Program-made: the position numbers and the translations under genes
NCBI GenBank assembly: GCA_913778085.1
Contig: CAJYXJ010000020.1
Coordinates: 111,707-175,706, forward strand
Direction of reading: 5' to 3'
Source of the DNA: an uncultured Chryseobacterium sp.
Lineage (GTDB): Bacteria; Bacteroidota; Bacteroidia; Flavobacteriales; Weeksellaceae
DNA: 64,000 bases
The notes under the pieces: model-generated
Database searches by the model: none
Told to the model about the DNA's origin: nothing
What the model saw: the letters and a program-made list of their open reading frames with translations, nothing else
Shown: piece by piece, positions 46,076 to 54,683 of the stretch
Layout of the letters: every line of letters starts with the position of its first letter
Numbering within the stretch: position 1 is the first letter of the stretch

Positions 46076-46106
46076 CAAAAAAACCGTCTGTTTACTCAGA
46101 CGGTTT
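46076..46106 (-). terminator. his operon attenuator terminator
   Basis: Arms AAACCGTCTG and CAGACGGTTT, 6-nt loop, then seven T on the minus strand. The antiterminator partner AGACGG (plus-strand CCGTCT at 46148-46153) overlaps the hisL stop codon and can pair with the same CCGTCT arm. A ribosome stalled at the His codons would free it; one at the stop codon would cover it. Confidence 0.85.
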
Positions 46107-46152
46107 TTCTTATTTTGATTTTTAACTTCGTAACATATCAATCAGGTCCGTC

Positions 46153-46203
46153 TTAGCAGAGATGATGATGATAATGATGTACGGTTAAAAAAATCGGTTT
46201 CAT
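46153..46203 (-). CDS. hisL: his operon leader peptide
   Basis: Sixteen residues, MKPIFLTVHHYHHHLC, with five His codons in a six-codon run. It lies between a promoter (-7 at 46222-46229) and the attenuator hairpin, upstream of hisG. This is the classical design of transcription attenuation by histidyl-tRNA supply. The small size and His content leave little doubt. Confidence 0.92.
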   Translation of the reverse strand: MKPIFLTVHHYHHHLC

Positions 46204-46221
46204 TATTGATGAATTAGGGTA

Positions 46222-46252
46222 CAAATGTAGGACTTATTTTTAAAACTGCAAG
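46222..46252 (-). promoter_or_regulatory. promoter of the his operon
   Basis: On the minus strand, CTTG (near-consensus -33, 46249-46252), a 19-bp spacer and TACATTTG (-7, 46222-46229), 18 nt upstream of the hisL ATG. Confidence 0.7.
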
Positions 46253-46256
46253 AATT

Positions 46257-47351
46257 TTAAGAATTAATTTTTTCATAAAAATTCATCAGTTGCCGCGCGA
46301 TCGGTTCGTCTTTGAACTTCTGAACAAAGCTGAAACCTTTATCAGCACGGCGTTTACGTTCGGCTTCATTGCTCCATAAAAATTTAATTTTTGCTGCGAT
46401 ATCGAGCGGATTATTGGGATCTACGTACACGGAATCCGGTCCGCCGGCTTCTGGCAGACAGCTGGTATTGCTGGTAATGACTACCGTTCCGGAAAAAAGG
46501 GCTTCAATCACCGGGATCCCGAATCCCTCGAAAAGGCTGGGATAAATAAAGATTTCTGCCAGTTTATACAACACCGCCAACTCATCCATGGATACACCTT
46601 CCAGAAACTGGACTCCAATTTTGTTCTCTTGGACAAACCGTTCCACTCTTTTAAAATATTTTGTCTTTTTACCCACCACTACCAGCGGGATCCCCATATC
46701 CTTTAATGCCTTTACCACATTCAGCAGGTTTTTACGCTCCTCGATGGTCCCGACATTCAGGATAAACTTTTCAGGAAGACCGAATTTTTCTTTTGTCTTA
46801 GCAATAAATTCATCGGACTGCCGCTCTTTAAAAGCCTGGTGGCAGCCCTGGTAAATGACTTCAACTTTTGACTCAGGAACTCTTAAAAACTGAACGATAT
46901 CGCGTTTGGTCTGTTCTGAAATAGCAATGATCCGGTCAGCCGATTGCGTTGCCTTCCTGAATTTCCAGAAGTGGATTTTACGGTCGAAAAAAGAATAGTA
47001 TTGTGGATACCTGACGAAGATAAGATCGTGAATGGTCACTGCTTTTCTGATCGGTTTCTGATCCCATCGCAACGGGAGCTCACCGGAGAGTCCGTGGAAA
47101 ATATCGGCTCCTTCCTTCTGGGCATCTTTTCCCATTTTAAACTGCCTGGACATCTGTCCTTTCGAAGTTTCCACAAAACGGACGTTGGGACGCTGTAAAA
47201 TATCAGCACCTCGCTCCGACTTGTTTTTGTTCAAAAGAAGATATTCGTTTTCAGGGAAATGATGGGACAGTATTCTCACTAGGTCCCGGGAATAGTTGCC
47301 CAGTCCTGAGGTATTGTGAAAAAATCTTTTGGCATCATAGGCTATCTTCAT
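46257..47351 (-). CDS. glycosyltransferase, GT4-type family 1
   Basis: 364 residues, GT-B fold retaining glycosyltransferase. The C-terminal donor-binding half has NVGTIEERKNLLNVVKAL, and the EX7E-type motif in PSLFEGFGIPVIEALFSGTVVITS. The N-terminal half begins MKIAYDAKRFFHNTSGLGNYSRDL. It is cytoplasmic and adds a sugar to a glycan precursor of unknown identity. It overlaps the deacetylase gene by 4 bp in a four-gene cluster. Confidence 0.9.
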   Translation of the reverse strand: MKIAYDAKRFFHNTSGLGNYSRDLVRILSHHFPENEYLLLNKNKSERGADILQRPNVRFVETSKGQMSRQFKMGKDAQKEGADIFHGLSGELPLRWDQKPIRKAVTIHDLIFVRYPQYYSFFDRKIHFWKFRKATQSADRIIAISEQTKRDIVQFLRVPESKVEVIYQGCHQAFKERQSDEFIAKTKEKFGLPEKFILNVGTIEERKNLLNVVKALKDMGIPLVVVGKKTKYFKRVERFVQENKIGVQFLEGVSMDELAVLYKLAEIFIYPSLFEGFGIPVIEALFSGTVVITSNTSCLPEAGGPDSVYVDPNNPLDIAAKIKFLWSNEAERKRRADKGFSFVQKFKDEPIARQLMNFYEKINS

Positions 47352-48124
47352 AATTCGATCTGTTTTTGAAATTCCTGGAAGGTACCAAAGGTATGGTTTT
47401 TATTTTTTAGCCATGAAACGAAATCGTCAAACCTTCTGGCCATGTCTTCTCCTGAATTTTTTATGGTAAACCCAGGTAATTTGAAGGCTTCTTCCTTAAT
47501 TTCCGCAAATTCCCACGGATGGAAATAGATGTTAAGATAGCCGTCTTTCCTTAAAGTATCGGAAGCCAGTTTTTTATAGAAAGCCAAAGGAAAATTGTGA
47601 AAGCTGAGCCAGAATAGAGGAATTCTGAAATTGGGTGAAACCGAAGCCGGAATCTGGGTCACTCTCCCTTCTTTGAAATAGGTCCTCGACACTTTAAGGT
47701 TGTTGTATCTTCCCGGCAGGAAGGTAGGATTAACCGATGAATTGTAGGAATATCCCGCATCTTCAACTGCATTTTTGCTCACGGGCATCATTCTGGGCAT
47801 CCTTAGCCCTGTCACTTTTGCAGAAAAGAGCTCTTCCAGGCGGTCTTTTGATTCCTTCAGGTGTTTCTCTTCAAAATCGGAATGAAACCAAGTGTGGGAA
47901 GCCAGTTCATGCCCTTCGCTCAATATTCTTTCAATCAGTGTCCTACTGTTTTCTGCAAAGACCACGGTTGAGAAAAACGTGGCTTTTACCTGATGCTTTT
48001 TAAGGAGATTTAAAATCCGTTCGAGGCCGGTCTGCGATATCGAGATCTGTTTTTCGAAGGGAATCTGCCCTTTGTACTCCAAAGGCATATCAAATTCCTC
48101 GATGTCAAAACTTAATAAAACCAT
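47348..48124 (-). CDS. polysaccharide deacetylase-family protein
   Basis: 258 residues, NodB-like carbohydrate esterase 4 fold. The metal motif is visible as LSFDIEEFD near the N-terminus and HELASHTWFHSDF (HxxxxH-type) near 90, with RMPRMM as the Arg motif. No signal peptide, so it likely acts on a cytoplasmic or lipid-linked sugar. It sits one base from the GT2 gene. Confidence 0.85.
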   Translation of the reverse strand: MVLLSFDIEEFDMPLEYKGQIPFEKQISISQTGLERILNLLKKHQVKATFFSTVVFAENSRTLIERILSEGHELASHTWFHSDFEEKHLKESKDRLEELFSAKVTGLRMPRMMPVSKNAVEDAGYSYNSSVNPTFLPGRYNNLKVSRTYFKEGRVTQIPASVSPNFRIPLFWLSFHNFPLAFYKKLASDTLRKDGYLNIYFHPWEFAEIKEEAFKLPGFTIKNSGEDMARRFDDFVSWLKNKNHTFGTFQEFQKQIEL

Positions 48125-49054
48125 TTAAAAGTTTTTGTTTTTGATAATATAATTCGGTCGTTCTTTAACCTGCTTAAAAATTTTACCTAAATAAATTCCA
48201 ATGATCCCTAAAATGATCAGCTGTAATCCTCCGAAAAAAACTATGGTCATAATCAGTGAAGCCCAGCCGGAGATTTCCGTCTTGGCAATAAATGAATACA
48301 AAACATAGATCCCGTAACCAACCACTGAAAATCCTGAAAACAGGAATCCCAGATAGGCAGCAATATACAAAGGCTTCACACTGAAAGCAGTAATCCCCGT
48401 GAAAGCGAACGTCATCATTTTCTTAAGGTTGTAGCTGCTTTCCCCTGAAAGCCTTTCATTTGCGGTGAATTCGATTCCGGTCTGTTTAAAGCCCATCCAG
48501 CTTGTCAGTCCTCGGAGGAAAAGATCATCTTCATTCAGGTTGCGCATCACCTCTACGGCATTGGCATCCATCAGCCTGAAATCCGAACCGCCGCCTTTGG
48601 TTAAGTTGACGTCGGAAAGACTGGACAGGATTTTGTAAAAAAAGTCGGAGGTTTTTCTTTTAAAATACGAAATCTGCTTGGGATATTTCCGAATGGTAAA
48701 AACGATGTCATAGCCTTCTTCCCATTTCAGGATCATCTCCGGAATCATCTCCGGAGGGTGCTGAAGATCGCCGTCCATAGAAATCACCGCATTTCCGTAG
48801 GCAAGATCCATTCCCGCTTTCACGGCAGGCTGATGCCCGAAATTCCTGGAGAATTCGATGAATTTCACTTCCTCATATTTTACGGAGAGTTCCTCCAGTT
48901 TTTCCTGGGTATTGTCCCTGCTGCCATCGTTTACAAAAATAATTTCAAAGTCGTAATGGGGCAATCCGTCAAAAACTTCTTTAATTTTCTGATGGACCAG
49001 TGCCACATTGCCTTCTTCGTTATGGGCAGGAATTACAATTGAAATCTTTTTCAT
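48125..49054 (-). CDS. GT2 glycosyltransferase, DPM1/GtrB-like
   Basis: 309 residues. The cytoplasmic GT-A domain starts KKISIVIPAHNEEGNVALVHQKI and has VNDGSRDNT, AVISMDGDLQHPPE (the DXD-like site) and a Q/RxxRW-like segment. Two C-terminal membrane helices (~230-295) anchor it. Relatives make undecaprenyl-phosphate-linked sugars. It neighbours a GT87 membrane enzyme that could use such a donor. Confidence 0.9.
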   Translation of the reverse strand: MKKISIVIPAHNEEGNVALVHQKIKEVFDGLPHYDFEIIFVNDGSRDNTQEKLEELSVKYEEVKFIEFSRNFGHQPAVKAGMDLAYGNAVISMDGDLQHPPEMIPEMILKWEEGYDIVFTIRKYPKQISYFKRKTSDFFYKILSSLSDVNLTKGGGSDFRLMDANAVEVMRNLNEDDLFLRGLTSWMGFKQTGIEFTANERLSGESSYNLKKMMTFAFTGITAFSVKPLYIAAYLGFLFSGFSVVGYGIYVLYSFIAKTEISGWASLIMTIVFFGGLQLIILGIIGIYLGKIFKQVKERPNYIIKNKNF

Positions 49055-49058
49055 AGGA

Positions 49059-50225
49059 TCAGTTCAGACTATAGTCTTTTTGAAAATCTTTGGTTAACAG
49101 CTCATAAATTACCCTGAACCAAACCACCATACAGGGTACGGCTTTCAGAGAGTATTTGATGATGTAATTTTCTCTTACGAATTTCGGAAACAGATCCGAA
49201 GTTGAAAAACACGTTAAAACAATAACAAAAACCAGGAAGCCTATGACCAGCGGCGTCCTCTCTTTCTGAAGAAAAAACCAGATCATCACGCCCACTACGG
49301 CAATAACGTAGGTCGGAGATTCCGAGCTTGAGCTGAACAACACTAAGAACAGCAGTGAGGAAGCCAGGATCATCAGCTGGAATGCATAATTTTTATACTG
49401 ACTGATCCGGATATAGGGTACGGCAAAAAGCGGCAACCCGAAGGCCAGAAAAGTGAGATTGGAAATCGACGCATCACCGACGATTCTTCTTACAAAACCC
49501 ATCAAAGAAATATCCTGATAAGAGGTCAGTCCCTGATTCTGCCCGTTCTTTTCGGCCAGCGATTGAAACCAGTCCGCATAGCTTTGTACAACAAATGCCG
49601 GGCTCGAATAAATCATCGGAATCACGAAAAACAAGATACCGATAACCGCTGCTGATAACATGTACTTCAATTTATTTTTAATGAAGAAAAACTGCGTCAA
49701 TCCGACGATACCGTAAATTTTGACAAAAAAACCAACCATCATTGCAGCAGCAGCATTCTTTTCTTTGTTCTCGTAAATATAAACTGCACCCAGCACCAGA
49801 AGGGCAACCAGCGCGATGTTAAACTGGAAATACAGGGATGAGGTAATATATTCCTGTAAACAGAACAGAGCAAACAATGCTTTTTTCGGATCCGAAAAAG
49901 GCAGCTTGTAAATGGCATACAGAAAAATTGAAGTATTCGCCACATTCCACAGGCAGATCCCGAGCCAGTCCGGCATCAATGCAAAAGGAGCAATCAGCAG
50001 GCTGAAGAAGATCCCGTAATGGTTTGAATCCTGATATAGATCCGGATACTGCAGATAGAGATTTCTTTCGTGAATGGTATTAAAAAATACATTCTTAAAG
50101 ATCAGGTAATTGTTGATGGAATTCCCTCTCAGGTATTTGGAAACGGCTGTTATCACAGCGATGATCAAATAAACCCCAAAAATAGATTTGGGGTTTAAAA
50201 TTATTTTGAGAAATTTTTCTTTCAA
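49059..50225 (-). CDS. GT87-type (DUF2029) membrane glycosyltransferase
   Basis: 388 residues with about ten hydrophobic helices and short loops, matching the polyprenyl-phosphate-sugar-dependent GT87/DUF2029 group. Early segments YQDSNHYGIFFSLLIAPFALMPDWLG and LYFQFNIALVALLVLG fit the family. It likely transfers a lipid-linked sugar on the periplasmic face. It lies 4 bp upstream of the GT2 gene, first in the cluster. Confidence 0.82.
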   Translation of the reverse strand: MKEKFLKIILNPKSIFGVYLIIAVITAVSKYLRGNSINNYLIFKNVFFNTIHERNLYLQYPDLYQDSNHYGIFFSLLIAPFALMPDWLGICLWNVANTSIFLYAIYKLPFSDPKKALFALFCLQEYITSSLYFQFNIALVALLVLGAVYIYENKEKNAAAAMMVGFFVKIYGIVGLTQFFFIKNKLKYMLSAAVIGILFFVIPMIYSSPAFVVQSYADWFQSLAEKNGQNQGLTSYQDISLMGFVRRIVGDASISNLTFLAFGLPLFAVPYIRISQYKNYAFQLMILASSLLFLVLFSSSSESPTYVIAVVGVMIWFFLQKERTPLVIGFLVFVIVLTCFSTSDLFPKFVRENYIIKYSLKAVPCMVVWFRVIYELLTKDFQKDYSLN

Positions 50226-50255
50226 GACAGGTGGTTTTAGTTTAAAACGGTGATC

Positions 50256-51068
50256 TTAAACAGCAACATTATTCTCTCTTAATGCATCATTCAAAGACGT
50301 TTTTTTGTCGGTGGATTCCTTTCTTTTCCCGATAATCAGCGCACATGGAACCTGGTATTCTCCTGCAGGGAAAGTTTTGGTATAGCTTCCCGGAATCACT
50401 ACCGACCTTGCCGGAACTCTTCCTTTGATCTCTACCGGGGTATCGCCGGTCACGTCGATAATTTTCGTAGAAGCCGTCAATACGACATTAGCACCTAGAA
50501 CCGCTTCTCTTTCTACGTGTACGCCTTCTACAACGATACATCTTGAACCTACGAAACAATCGTCTTCAATGATTACCGGAGCAGCCTGTAGCGGTTCCAA
50601 AACGCCACCGATTCCGACACCACCGCTCAGGTGAACATTCTTACCGATCTGTGCACAGCTTCCTACGGTTGCCCAGGTATCCACCATGGTTCCGGAATCC
50701 ACATAAGCTCCGATATTTACATAAGACGGCATCATAATTACGCCTGGAGCGATGTAAGCACCTTCTCTGGCTACGGCATGTGGTACAACCCTAACTCCTT
50801 TTTCGGCATAGTTTCTCTTCAAAGGCATTTTATCATGAAATTCAAAAGGACCTACTTCGATGGTTTCCATTTTCTGGATCGGGAAGTACATTACTACCGC
50901 TTTTTTCACCCATTCGTTTACCTGCCAACCATTTTCGGTAGGCTCAGCGGTACGGAGTTCTCCTTTATCTACCAAAGCAATAACCTCTCTGATGGCTTTC
51001 TGGCTGTCTTCGTTCTGCAATAGTTCTCTGTTGTCCCAGATATTTTCAATAGTTTGTTGTAACGACAT
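50256..51068 (-). CDS. dapD: 2,3,4,5-tetrahydropyridine-2,6-dicarboxylate N-succinyltransferase
   Basis: 270 residues, trimeric left-handed beta-helix acyltransferase of lysine/diaminopimelate synthesis. Hexapeptide repeats run through ~90-240 (GAYIAPGVIMMPSYVNIGAYVDSGTMVDTWATVGSCAQIG). The C-terminal VIPGSYTKTFPAG and N-terminal helical domain fit DapD. It is monocistronic, with a -7 element at 51093-51100. Confidence 0.95.
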   Translation of the reverse strand: MSLQQTIENIWDNRELLQNEDSQKAIREVIALVDKGELRTAEPTENGWQVNEWVKKAVVMYFPIQKMETIEVGPFEFHDKMPLKRNYAEKGVRVVPHAVAREGAYIAPGVIMMPSYVNIGAYVDSGTMVDTWATVGSCAQIGKNVHLSGGVGIGGVLEPLQAAPVIIEDDCFVGSRCIVVEGVHVEREAVLGANVVLTASTKIIDVTGDTPVEIKGRVPARSVVIPGSYTKTFPAGEYQVPCALIIGKRKESTDKKTSLNDALRENNVAV

Positions 51069-51092
51069 GTTTCTAGTTTAAATTATTTGCTT

Positions 51093-51100
51093 CAAAGATA
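51093..51100 (-). promoter_or_regulatory. -7 promoter element of dapD
   Basis: Reads TATCTTTG on the minus strand, matching TAnnTTTG, 24 nt upstream of the dapD ATG. Confidence 0.5.
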
Positions 51101-51135
51101 CATAAACCTTTATAAATTGGAAAACCTGAAACTGA

Positions 51136-51738
51136 TTAAATGAAGCGCCGTACCCGTTTCTTATAGTCTGAGTAAACACTTCCATGCTGTTTCAACAGGA
51201 ATTCTTCTTCAAGCCTGATCTGAATCTGCATTAAAAGGGTTCCGACCAACAGAAACACCAATGAAATAAAATTAGGCAATGAAAACAACAATCCTGTTAA
51301 ACTCATCATCATGCCAAGGAAAACGGGATTTCTTGAATATTTGAAAAGCCCTATCGTGACCAATGCGGTTGGAGAACTTTTGTCAATCCCGATCCGCCAG
51401 GAATTTTTCATATAATATTGAGCGATGAGAACCCAGATCCAGCCGGTCAACATTAGTAAAATACCCGTCAGTTTAAAGAAAAAAAGATCTAAGATATTGA
51501 TTTTAAAAGATTCATAGATGATTTCTGGAAAGAGGAAAAAAAGAACGGTGTACAAAAAAAGGAATAGTAAGGTAAGCTTAAAATATTTTCCTATAAGACT
51601 GTAAGCGGAATCGTCTTTAGAGAATACGTTCGGGTTTTTTCCGGTTTTTCGGGCGACGATCGCGCTCATTCCTAAAAATTCTGTCAAAAAAAACAGGATA
51701 AAAAATAAAGGAATAAAAATTCTTGTGAAATCTGCCAT
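51136..51738 (-). CDS. isoprenylcysteine carboxyl methyltransferase-like membrane protein
   Basis: 200 residues with four to five membrane helices. The C-terminal ICMT-like signature LFKYSRNPVFLGMMMSLTG and a tail LEEEFLLKQHGSVYSDYKKRVRRF match bacterial isoprenylcysteine methyltransferase-like proteins (phospholipid methyltransferase superfamily). Substrate unknown. The ATG at 51738 starts at a membrane helix; an in-frame start at 51777 is possible. Confidence 0.82.
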   Translation of the reverse strand: MADFTRIFIPLFFILFFLTEFLGMSAIVARKTGKNPNVFSKDDSAYSLIGKYFKLTLLFLFLYTVLFFLFPEIIYESFKINILDLFFFKLTGILLMLTGWIWVLIAQYYMKNSWRIGIDKSSPTALVTIGLFKYSRNPVFLGMMMSLTGLLFSLPNFISLVFLLVGTLLMQIQIRLEEEFLLKQHGSVYSDYKKRVRRFI

Positions 51739-51801
51739 AATCAAAAAAGTTTCTGCAAATTTCAGTTTTAAAAGCATGCAATGCTATTGCAAAATGGCTG
51801 A

Positions 51802-52374
51802 TTACAATACCCTTTTGGCGTGAAGATAAGCTTTATTCCAATAGGCATCATTGAGTGAAGAAATAATAACGCCTTTGGTCGTAGAAGCATGGATAAAGTG
51901 CACTTCGCCGTCGTTTCCGATGTCGTGAACGATGCCCACATGAGAAACTTTTGTACCGCCGGCTGTAGCAAAGAACAAAAGGTCTCCCGGTTTTGCTTCT
52001 TTAATATCGATATCGGTACCTGTTTCCGCCTGGTCTGCTGATCTTCGTGGGAGCTTATAGCTGTTTTCTTCGAAAACTTTTAAGGCAAATCCGGAGCAAT
52101 CGAATCCTGAAGACGTACTCCCTCCGAATTTATAAGGCGCTCCAAGATATTTTTCAGCATCTTTTAAAAGTTCATTGATGGATTTTGAAACCCTGCCGTT
52201 GAAACGGGAATCCAGTTTGCGGAGGTTTTCTGTTTTTACCGTATTTTTATACGCGGTATTTTTTTTAGCGGCTATCTTTTTTGAACTTCCGCATGAGACT
52301 GCAAGTAAAGAAAAGGCGGATAAAAGCCACACATTACGGATGGATTGATTTCTGCAAAAGATTCGTTCGTTCAT
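51802..52374 (-). CDS. NlpC/P60 (C40) peptidoglycan endopeptidase, lipoprotein
   Basis: 190 residues. The N-terminus is a lipoprotein signal (LLSAFSLLAVSC, then GSSKK). The C40 papain-like domain has catalytic Cys in SSGFDCSGFALKVF, first His in VSHVGIVHD and third polar residue in HFIHAST. It cleaves stem-peptide bonds in the cell wall, from the outer leaflet of a membrane. The start at 52374 is preferred because the -7 element (52401-52408) lies between it and an in-frame start at 52413. Confidence 0.9.
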   Translation of the reverse strand: MNERIFCRNQSIRNVWLLSAFSLLAVSCGSSKKIAAKKNTAYKNTVKTENLRKLDSRFNGRVSKSINELLKDAEKYLGAPYKFGGSTSSGFDCSGFALKVFEENSYKLPRRSADQAETGTDIDIKEAKPGDLLFFATAGGTKVSHVGIVHDIGNDGEVHFIHASTTKGVIISSLNDAYWNKAYLHAKRVL

Positions 52375-52400
52375 ACTACCCTTTAATTTTACACGGTTTA

Positions 52401-52408
52401 CAAATATA
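52401..52408 (-). promoter_or_regulatory. -7 promoter element of the NlpC/P60 gene
   Basis: Reads TATATTTG on the minus strand, 26 nt upstream of the ATG at 52374. It decides against the longer start. Confidence 0.5.
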
Positions 52409-52460
52409 AGCAAATAATGTTTTTGTGGAATCAGAAGGCAGATGCTTTTAAAGCGGTCAT

Positions 52461-52487
52461 AAAAAAAGCTGTCCGAAAACGGACAGC
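52461..52487 (-). terminator. terminator after the small lipoprotein gene
   Basis: GCTGTCC and GGACAGC arms with a 6-nt loop, followed on the minus strand by seven T. Confidence 0.85.
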
Positions 52488-52511
52488 CTGTGTTTTTACT
52501 GTGAAAATTTT

Positions 52512-52889
52512 TTACTTTGACGTTTTAGCCCCTTTCCATGTTCCGGATCTTACCGTTGCGGGAACAGCGTTGGTCCATGTTCCGGTGCCTTTTTTGTCTT
52601 CTCTGGTCAGCGTTCCTTTAAAGCTTCCGTCTTCCGGAGAACCGATGGTTGCATTTAATTCGCCAGACTCACTAAGATATCCTGAGATATAGTAGTTTTC
52701 GGTCGTCTGATCGGAATGCATGGTTCCTGTTACTTTTCCGTCGGTAGCTACAACGATGTTCCAGTTCCCTTTTTCAGTTCCTTCATACGTTCCAGCCCAG
52801 GTTCCGATGAAATCATAGATCGTATCGTCATCTTTGCTGCAGCCAATGAATAAAAAAGCTGTCAAAAAAAGTAAAAATATTTTCTTCAT
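52512..52889 (-). CDS. small beta-rich lipoprotein
   Basis: 125 residues. Lipoprotein signal MKKIFLLFLTAFLFIGC, then an acidic SKDDD start. The mature part has repeated short strands with Gly, Thr and Trp (GTWAGTYEGTEKGNWNIVV, GTGTWTNAVPATVRSGTWKG), suggesting a small beta-barrel of lipocalin-like or META-like type. Function unknown. It is monocistronic, ending at a strong hairpin. Confidence 0.75.
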   Translation of the reverse strand: MKKIFLLFLTAFLFIGCSKDDDTIYDFIGTWAGTYEGTEKGNWNIVVATDGKVTGTMHSDQTTENYYISGYLSESGELNATIGSPEDGSFKGTLTREDKKGTGTWTNAVPATVRSGTWKGAKTSK

Positions 52890-52926
52890 AGTTTTTATAG
52901 TCGTTTTTATCCTTTGACAAATGTAG

Positions 52927-53000
52927 TGGAGGATACGGGGATCGAACCCGTCACCTTTAGACTGCCAGTCTAACGCTCTAGCCAGATGAGCTAATCCCCC
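52927..53000 (-). tRNA. tRNA-Ala(GGC)
   Basis: A full cloverleaf on the minus strand: acceptor GGGGGAT/ATCCTCC with the G3-U70 pair and A73 that mark alanine tRNAs, D-arm GCTC/GAGC, anticodon stem TTAGA/TCTAA with loop CTGGCAG (anticodon GGC), and T-arm GGGTTCGATCCCC. The 3' CCA is not encoded. Confidence 0.96.
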
Positions 53001-53032
53001 ATTTTTACTTTGGTCTCTGTTTCTGAGCGGTA

Positions 53033-53063
53033 CAAAAGTAAGTATTTAATTCACATATACAAA
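53033..53063 (-). promoter_or_regulatory. promoter of tRNA-Ala
   Basis: On the minus strand, TTTG (53060-53063), a 19-bp spacer and TACTTTTG (53033-53040): an exact consensus promoter 33 nt before the mature tRNA 5' end. Confidence 0.85.
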
Positions 53064-53145
53064 CTTTTTATTGCATTTTATTTAATAATAGCTGATAATC
53101 ACGTATTTATTTTTTACTTTTAATAAATATTTTTAGGCTAAATAA

Positions 53146-53176
53146 AAAAACACATGCAAAAAGCGCATGTGTTTTT
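53146..53176 (-). terminator. terminator of the RND efflux operon
   Basis: AAAAACACATGC and GCATGTGTTTTT arms with a 7-nt loop, downstream of the outer-membrane factor gene. Confidence 0.85.
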
Positions 53177-53195
53177 CTTTTTTTAGTGTACGAAA

Positions 53196-54611
53196 TTATT
53201 TCCAACCGCCTCCGAGAGCCTGATAAAGCTCTACGCCGGCCCTCATTTTATTGTATTCCGCATTGGCGATGTTTAATTCTGCATTCAATGCATTAACGCT
53301 TGCATTTAATACTTCCAGATAATTGGCCATCCCGTAATTTACCAGTTCCTGCGAATAATTTACAGACTTCTTATAGGAATCGAGCTCTTTCTGTTTCAGT
53401 TCGATATAAGAATCCTGAACGGAGTAGACACGGATGGCATCGGAAACTTCTTTTCCCGCATTCAGAATTGTTTTTCTGAAATTCAGATACGCGTTTTCCT
53501 GATTGATCAGGCTGACTTCATAATTGGTCCTGATTGTTCTTCTGTTCAGGATAGGCTGTGCTAATCCGGCCACTACATTGGCAAACAGGGAATTCACACT
53601 GAAAAGATGATCAATGTCTACCGACTGTACCCCGCCGCTTCCGGTAAGGCGTAATGTAGGATAAAACTGGGCTTTTGCTGAATTGGTTAATTCAAAAGTA
53701 TTGATCAGATTATACTCTGCCCTTTTTACATCGGGCCTGTTGGCCAGTAATTGTGCCGGATATCCCAATTTCAGATCTATAGGCAGATTCTGGCTTTCCA
53801 GTGTTGACCGTTCAATGGCGCGGGATGGTTCTCCCAATAGGAGGCTCATCGTATTTTCCAGGAGCTGAATCTGCGTTTCAACATCAATCAGTAAAGATTT
53901 TGCATTATATACCAAAGCTTCGCTCTGCTGAACCGCTACTTCCGTTAAAGTTCCTGCCGTTTTCAAAGCTCTGGTTGTTTCCAGATTCTGTTCTCTAAGC
54001 TTTATGGTTTCCTGAATGATTCTTTTCTGAGCATCATAGGTCAAAAGCTGATAATAGGAAGATGCCACTGAGGCAACCAGATCACTTTTAACCGCCTTAT
54101 GAGCTTCCACAGTTCCCAGATAGGTTGCCAACTGTGCCTTTTCCTGTGATTTCAGCTTACCCCAAAGATCTAACTCCCACCCGATATTTGCCGTAATATC
54201 AAACTGGTTTACATACCGTCTTTCTCCGATGATCTGCCCGAATTGGGTGTTGATCGACTGGGTTTGGAAGGTATAGTTAGGTCCTACTGATAAAGTAGGC
54301 TGATAAGCAGCTTTAGTCTGTTTTAAATAAGCTTCTGCCGAATAAATATTCTGCAATGCCATTCGGATATCCAGATTGTTTTCAAGTGCTTTGGTGATGT
54401 GTCCCTGCAGTACAGGATCCGTGAAAATTTCTTTCCACGAAACGTTTGCCAGGTTGGTGCTGTCGGAAGGAAGCATATCGGTACGGTACAGCTTCTCGTC
54501 GACTACTTGATCCGGCCGGTGGTATTCTTTCCTGGCCACACAGGATGAGACGGCTGCAAGAACGGCAACTGAAAATGTTATCCCTTTTATAATATTTAAA
54601 ATACTCTTCAT
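53196..54611 (-). CDS. RND efflux outer-membrane factor (TolC/OprM/NodT type)
   Basis: 471 residues with a lipoprotein-type signal (SVAVLAAVSSC). It has the repeated helical-hairpin and beta-strand architecture of outer-membrane efflux proteins: two similar halves at ~70-260 and ~280-465, with LANRPDVKRAEYNLINTFELTNSAKAQFYPTL in the second. It forms the trimeric exit channel for the adjacent permease. The start lies 72 bp after the permease stop. Confidence 0.93.
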   Translation of the reverse strand: MKSILNIIKGITFSVAVLAAVSSCVARKEYHRPDQVVDEKLYRTDMLPSDSTNLANVSWKEIFTDPVLQGHITKALENNLDIRMALQNIYSAEAYLKQTKAAYQPTLSVGPNYTFQTQSINTQFGQIIGERRYVNQFDITANIGWELDLWGKLKSQEKAQLATYLGTVEAHKAVKSDLVASVASSYYQLLTYDAQKRIIQETIKLREQNLETTRALKTAGTLTEVAVQQSEALVYNAKSLLIDVETQIQLLENTMSLLLGEPSRAIERSTLESQNLPIDLKLGYPAQLLANRPDVKRAEYNLINTFELTNSAKAQFYPTLRLTGSGGVQSVDIDHLFSVNSLFANVVAGLAQPILNRRTIRTNYEVSLINQENAYLNFRKTILNAGKEVSDAIRVYSVQDSYIELKQKELDSYKKSVNYSQELVNYGMANYLEVLNASVNALNAELNIANAEYNKMRAGVELYQALGGGWK

Positions 54612-54683
54612 TATTTGAATGTAAGGTTTAAAGCTCAGGATTCCGTATCAGTTATCCCTGACAAAATCCTGAGCTGACTTAAT

